8,022 bases of DNA from a bacterium (GTDB lineage: Bacteria > Hydrogenedentota > Hydrogenedentia > Hydrogenedentiales > SLHB01). The translations under genes were made by a program, and so were the position numbers. Location: positions 1 to 8,022 of the forward strand of contig JAAEQP010001822.1 of the NCBI GenBank assembly GCA_024231375.1, written 5' to 3'. Shown here in pieces: positions 6,375 to 8,022 of this stretch. Under the pieces are notes generated by a model. That model was not told the DNA's origin. It was given only the letters and a program-made list of their open reading frames with translations, and made no database searches. The stretch's first letter is position 1; each line of letters opens with the position of its first letter.

Positions 6375-7433
6375 CTATCGCTCCCCCTCACCGTCCCGCA
6401 CCAGTTTCCAGACGTCGCTTTCCATGTTGTTGCCGGCGACCATCCACAGCGCGTCGTCGTATACGAAGACGCTGGCGGCATGACGTACGGCCCAAGGAGT
6501 GTCCGGGACTTCGTGCCAGGCGACGCCGTCCGCGGAATGCCACACGTCGTTCCGGTTACCCTTGTTCCAACCTTCCATGACCCACATGCGGCCATCGAAC
6601 ACGGCGACATCGTGGTACTGCCGAGGGTGCCAGGGCGTGCTCTCGGCGTGGCATTCCCAATGGACGCCGTCGGCCGTGCTCCATACGTCATTGTAGAACC
6701 GGCGTTCGGGTTCGTCGGGCGTGTCGTAGGTTCCACCACCAAGAATCCAGATGCGGTCGTTGAAAACGACGTTGCCGCCTATCATTCCGCGCGGGCTCCA
6801 GTGGGGGCCTTCCGGTTCAACCTTCTCCCAGTGGATGCCGTCCTCGGAGTTCCAGACATCGTCGTAGAGCGCGTTCTCGGCGGGGGCGAATTGTGAGGTG
6901 GTCTGCCCGCCCATGACCCAGATCTTGCCTTTGAATGCGACCGTGTAGTGAAGCGCGCGGGGACACCAAGGCACTTGGTGTCCCTTGTTGACGTGGTCCC
7001 ACGTCTTGCCGTCCGAGGAATTCCAAACGTCGTACTGATAGTGGCCCTGAAGCGGATCGCCTCCGACGATCCACATTTCGTCCTTGAAGACGACGTATCC
7101 GGCGGTATGGCGCCCTTCCCACTCGCGCACGGGGTCGAAGGCCTCCGTGCCATAGGTGTTGGGACGCACAAGGGTCCACGTAGCGCCGTCCGTCGATTGC
7201 CAGACGTCGTTGCTGCACTTCTGGGGGAAATGCACCTTGTCCGGCGGATTCCAGCCGCCAATGAGCCACATCTTGTCCTTGTACACAAGCGCGCCGGCCC
7301 CGTCCCTGGGCGCGAACGCGGCCTTGCCCGTGACCTGAATCCACTTGTAACGCGGGACCTCCGTCTCCGCGGCTAACACGGAGGCGCCGGCCAACGCGAA
7401 CGCAATCGACAACAAGACGGCCTTGGCGAGCAT
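6375..7433 (-). CDS. Secreted Kelch-type beta-propeller protein
   Basis: I chose the ATG whose first base is 7433 (352 residues) because GGAGG lies 8 bp upstream of it and it gives a normal signal peptide: Met-Leu-Ala-Lys, a hydrophobic core and an Ala-Ala-Glu cleavage region. In-frame ATGs at 7439 and 7457 would add only acidic residues ahead of this; the one at 7457 overlaps the upstream stop as ATGA. Six repeats follow. Each has a hydrophobic strand ending Met/Ile/Leu-Trp-x-x-Gly-Gly (about 55-60, 120-125, 171-176, 228-233, 283-288, 329-334) and then a x-Asp-Val-Trp motif (75-78, 134-137, 191-194, 248-251, 295-298, 339-342). In the first five, Asp-Gly-x-x-Trp follows. The last two blades have Glu-Gly and Ala-Gly in place of Gly-Gly. 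The sixth blade lacks its final Asp-Gly-x-x-Trp strand, and the Trp-x-x-Val strand just after the signal peptide could supply it to close the ring. Kelch propellers bind proteins or sugars, and some are enzymes; no catalytic assignment is possible here. Confidence 0.86.
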   Translation of the reverse strand: MLAKAVLLSIAFALAGASVLAAETEVPRYKWIQVTGKAAFAPRDGAGALVYKDKMWLIGGWNPPDKVHFPQKCSNDVWQSTDGATWTLVRPNTYGTEAFDPVREWEGRHTAGYVVFKDEMWIVGGDPLQGHYQYDVWNSSDGKTWDHVNKGHQVPWCPRALHYTVAFKGKIWVMGGQTTSQFAPAENALYDDVWNSEDGIHWEKVEPEGPHWSPRGMIGGNVVFNDRIWILGGGTYDTPDEPERRFYNDVWSTADGVHWECHAESTPWHPRQYHDVAVFDGRMWVMEGWNKGNRNDVWHSADGVAWHEVPDTPWAVRHAASVFVYDDALWMVAGNNMESDVWKLVRDGEGER

Positions 7434-7440
7434 GGCCATG

Positions 7441-7448
7441 TCCTCCTC
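7441..7448 (-). promoter_or_regulatory. Ribosome binding site deciding the Kelch protein start
   Basis: On the minus strand this reads GAGGAGGA. Its GGAGG core is 8 bp before the ATG at 7433, but only 2 bp before the ATG at 7439 and downstream of the ATG at 7457. It therefore favours initiation at 7433, despite the ATGA overlap that the 7457 start would create with the upstream gene. Confidence 0.65.
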
Positions 7449-7453
7449 TACAA

Positions 7454-8022
7454 TCATTCTCCGCGCTTCATCTCCTCTACCGAGGCGATGACGGCGTCGG
7501 CAAGGTATTCAAGCTGCTCCTTGGCGAAGTCGTACAACGGCAGATGCGTGAAGCGATGCTGGAAGGCCTCCTCCGCCACGGGGCAGGTCTTCTCAATGGC
7601 TTTGGTGTCGTACCCGAGTTGTTTCATGACGCTGAATTTGTACAGCGGCGCGAAATGGGGGATCTGGACGATGCCGCGGGCGTCGAGCTTCTTCTTCAGC
7701 ATCTGCATGTCGCCGCCGACCACGTCGGGCTCGATTTGCAGCAAGTAGAGGTGGTGGGTGCTCTTGACGTTCTTGTCATCCCCAAGCGGCGTGATGATGC
7801 CTGGCACCTTGCTGAAGCGCTTGGTGAGGTACTGAGCGGCGCGCTTGCGCTTCGCGATGATGCCCTTCATGCGTTTCATCTGCTGCACCAAGCCAAGGGC
7901 TTGCACCTCGGTCGTCGAGTAGTTGCCCGTGAAGAAGTACCCTTCCTTGCCTTTGAAAGCGGGCACATCGTACAGCCAATTGGGGATCTGGCGGCTGAGG
8001 TCGAGGCCCAGGAAACGCGCGC
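7454..8022 (-). CDS. DegT/DnrJ/EryC1/StrS family sugar aminotransferase, C-terminal part (5' partial)
   Basis: The frame is open to the right edge of the window, so only about the last 189 residues are seen. A GTG with its first base at 7966 is an internal Val, not a start. Family members are PLP-dependent aminotransferases acting on nucleotide-linked keto-sugars, usually for O-antigen, capsule, glycan or antibiotic sugars. Conserved C-terminal blocks are visible: NYSTTEVQA (7898-7924), matching the family's Asn-Tyr-Arg-Met-Ser-Glu-Leu-Gln-Ala; STHHLYLL (7739-7762), the His-Leu-Tyr strand; HFAPLY (7640-7657); and CPVAEEAF followed by LPLY (7532-7585). The PLP-binding lysine lies upstream of the window. 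The catalytic-core Arg of the usual NYRMSE motif is Ser here, which is unusual. The stop codon (7454-7456) overlaps the first possible ATG of the Kelch gene, so the two are co-transcribed. Which sugar is aminated cannot be told from this fragment. Confidence 0.92.
   Translation of the reverse strand, partial: ARFLGLDLSRQIPNWLYDVPAFKGKEGYFFTGNYSTTEVQALGLVQQMKRMKGIIAKRKRAAQYLTKRFSKVPGIITPLGDDKNVKSTHHLYLLQIEPDVVGGDMQMLKKKLDARGIVQIPHFAPLYKFSVMKQLGYDTKAIEKTCPVAEEAFQHRFTHLPLYDFAKEQLEYLADAVIASVEEMKRGE

Noticed and set aside
6362..6385. Short GGGAG/CTCCC inverted repeat between the convergent genes
   Set aside because: The stem is only 5 bp with a 14-nt loop, overlaps the Kelch stop codon and has no T-tract on either side. 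A shared bidirectional terminator cannot be supported.

Overview
This is a GC-rich bacterial window with dense coding and almost no non-coding DNA (the longest gap is 143 bp). It holds parts or all of five genes: three on the plus strand and two on the minus strand, with the two groups converging near 6333-6374. Large secreted multidomain proteins with C-terminal hydrophobic/arginine-rich anchor tails, dockerin and cohesin modules outside any obvious cellulosome, and a family-51 glycosidase suggest a surface-protein-rich heterotroph. Candidate Hydrogenedentota or a Planctomycete/PVC-like lineage would fit, but this is inferred from gene style only; no marker gene is present.

Plus strand, 1-4155: the 3' end of an unrecognised exported protein (1-434) is followed after 19 bp by a complete 1233-residue surface protein (454-4155). 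In order, the larger protein has a signal peptide, two Ig-like domains, a C13 (legumain/caspase-fold) peptidase-like domain, another beta domain, an FN3-like domain, a carboxypeptidase-regulatory-like domain, a two-repeat dockerin, two tandem cohesins and a C-terminal sorting/anchor tail. In the peptidase-like domain the His-Gly motif is kept, but the position of the catalytic Cys reads Gly. Both proteins end in anchor-like tails, so they are probably co-transcribed cell-surface components.

Plus strand, 4299-6332: a secreted GH51 alpha-L-arabinofuranosidase with an N-terminal carbohydrate-binding-like domain and both catalytic glutamates. It lacks a dockerin, so nothing in the sequence makes it a client of the neighbouring cohesins.

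Minus strand, 8022-6375: the C-terminal part of a DegT/DnrJ/EryC1/StrS sugar aminotransferase runs in from the right edge. It is coupled to a secreted six-bladed Kelch-type propeller protein. The aminotransferase points to nucleotide-sugar or surface-polysaccharide synthesis. The Kelch protein's role is unknown.

The most unusual item is 454-4155: a probable pseudo-peptidase that carries dockerin and cohesin modules on the same anchored polypeptide, and so could polymerise or self-associate at the cell surface. No RNA gene, CRISPR array, transposon or convincing intrinsic terminator was seen.
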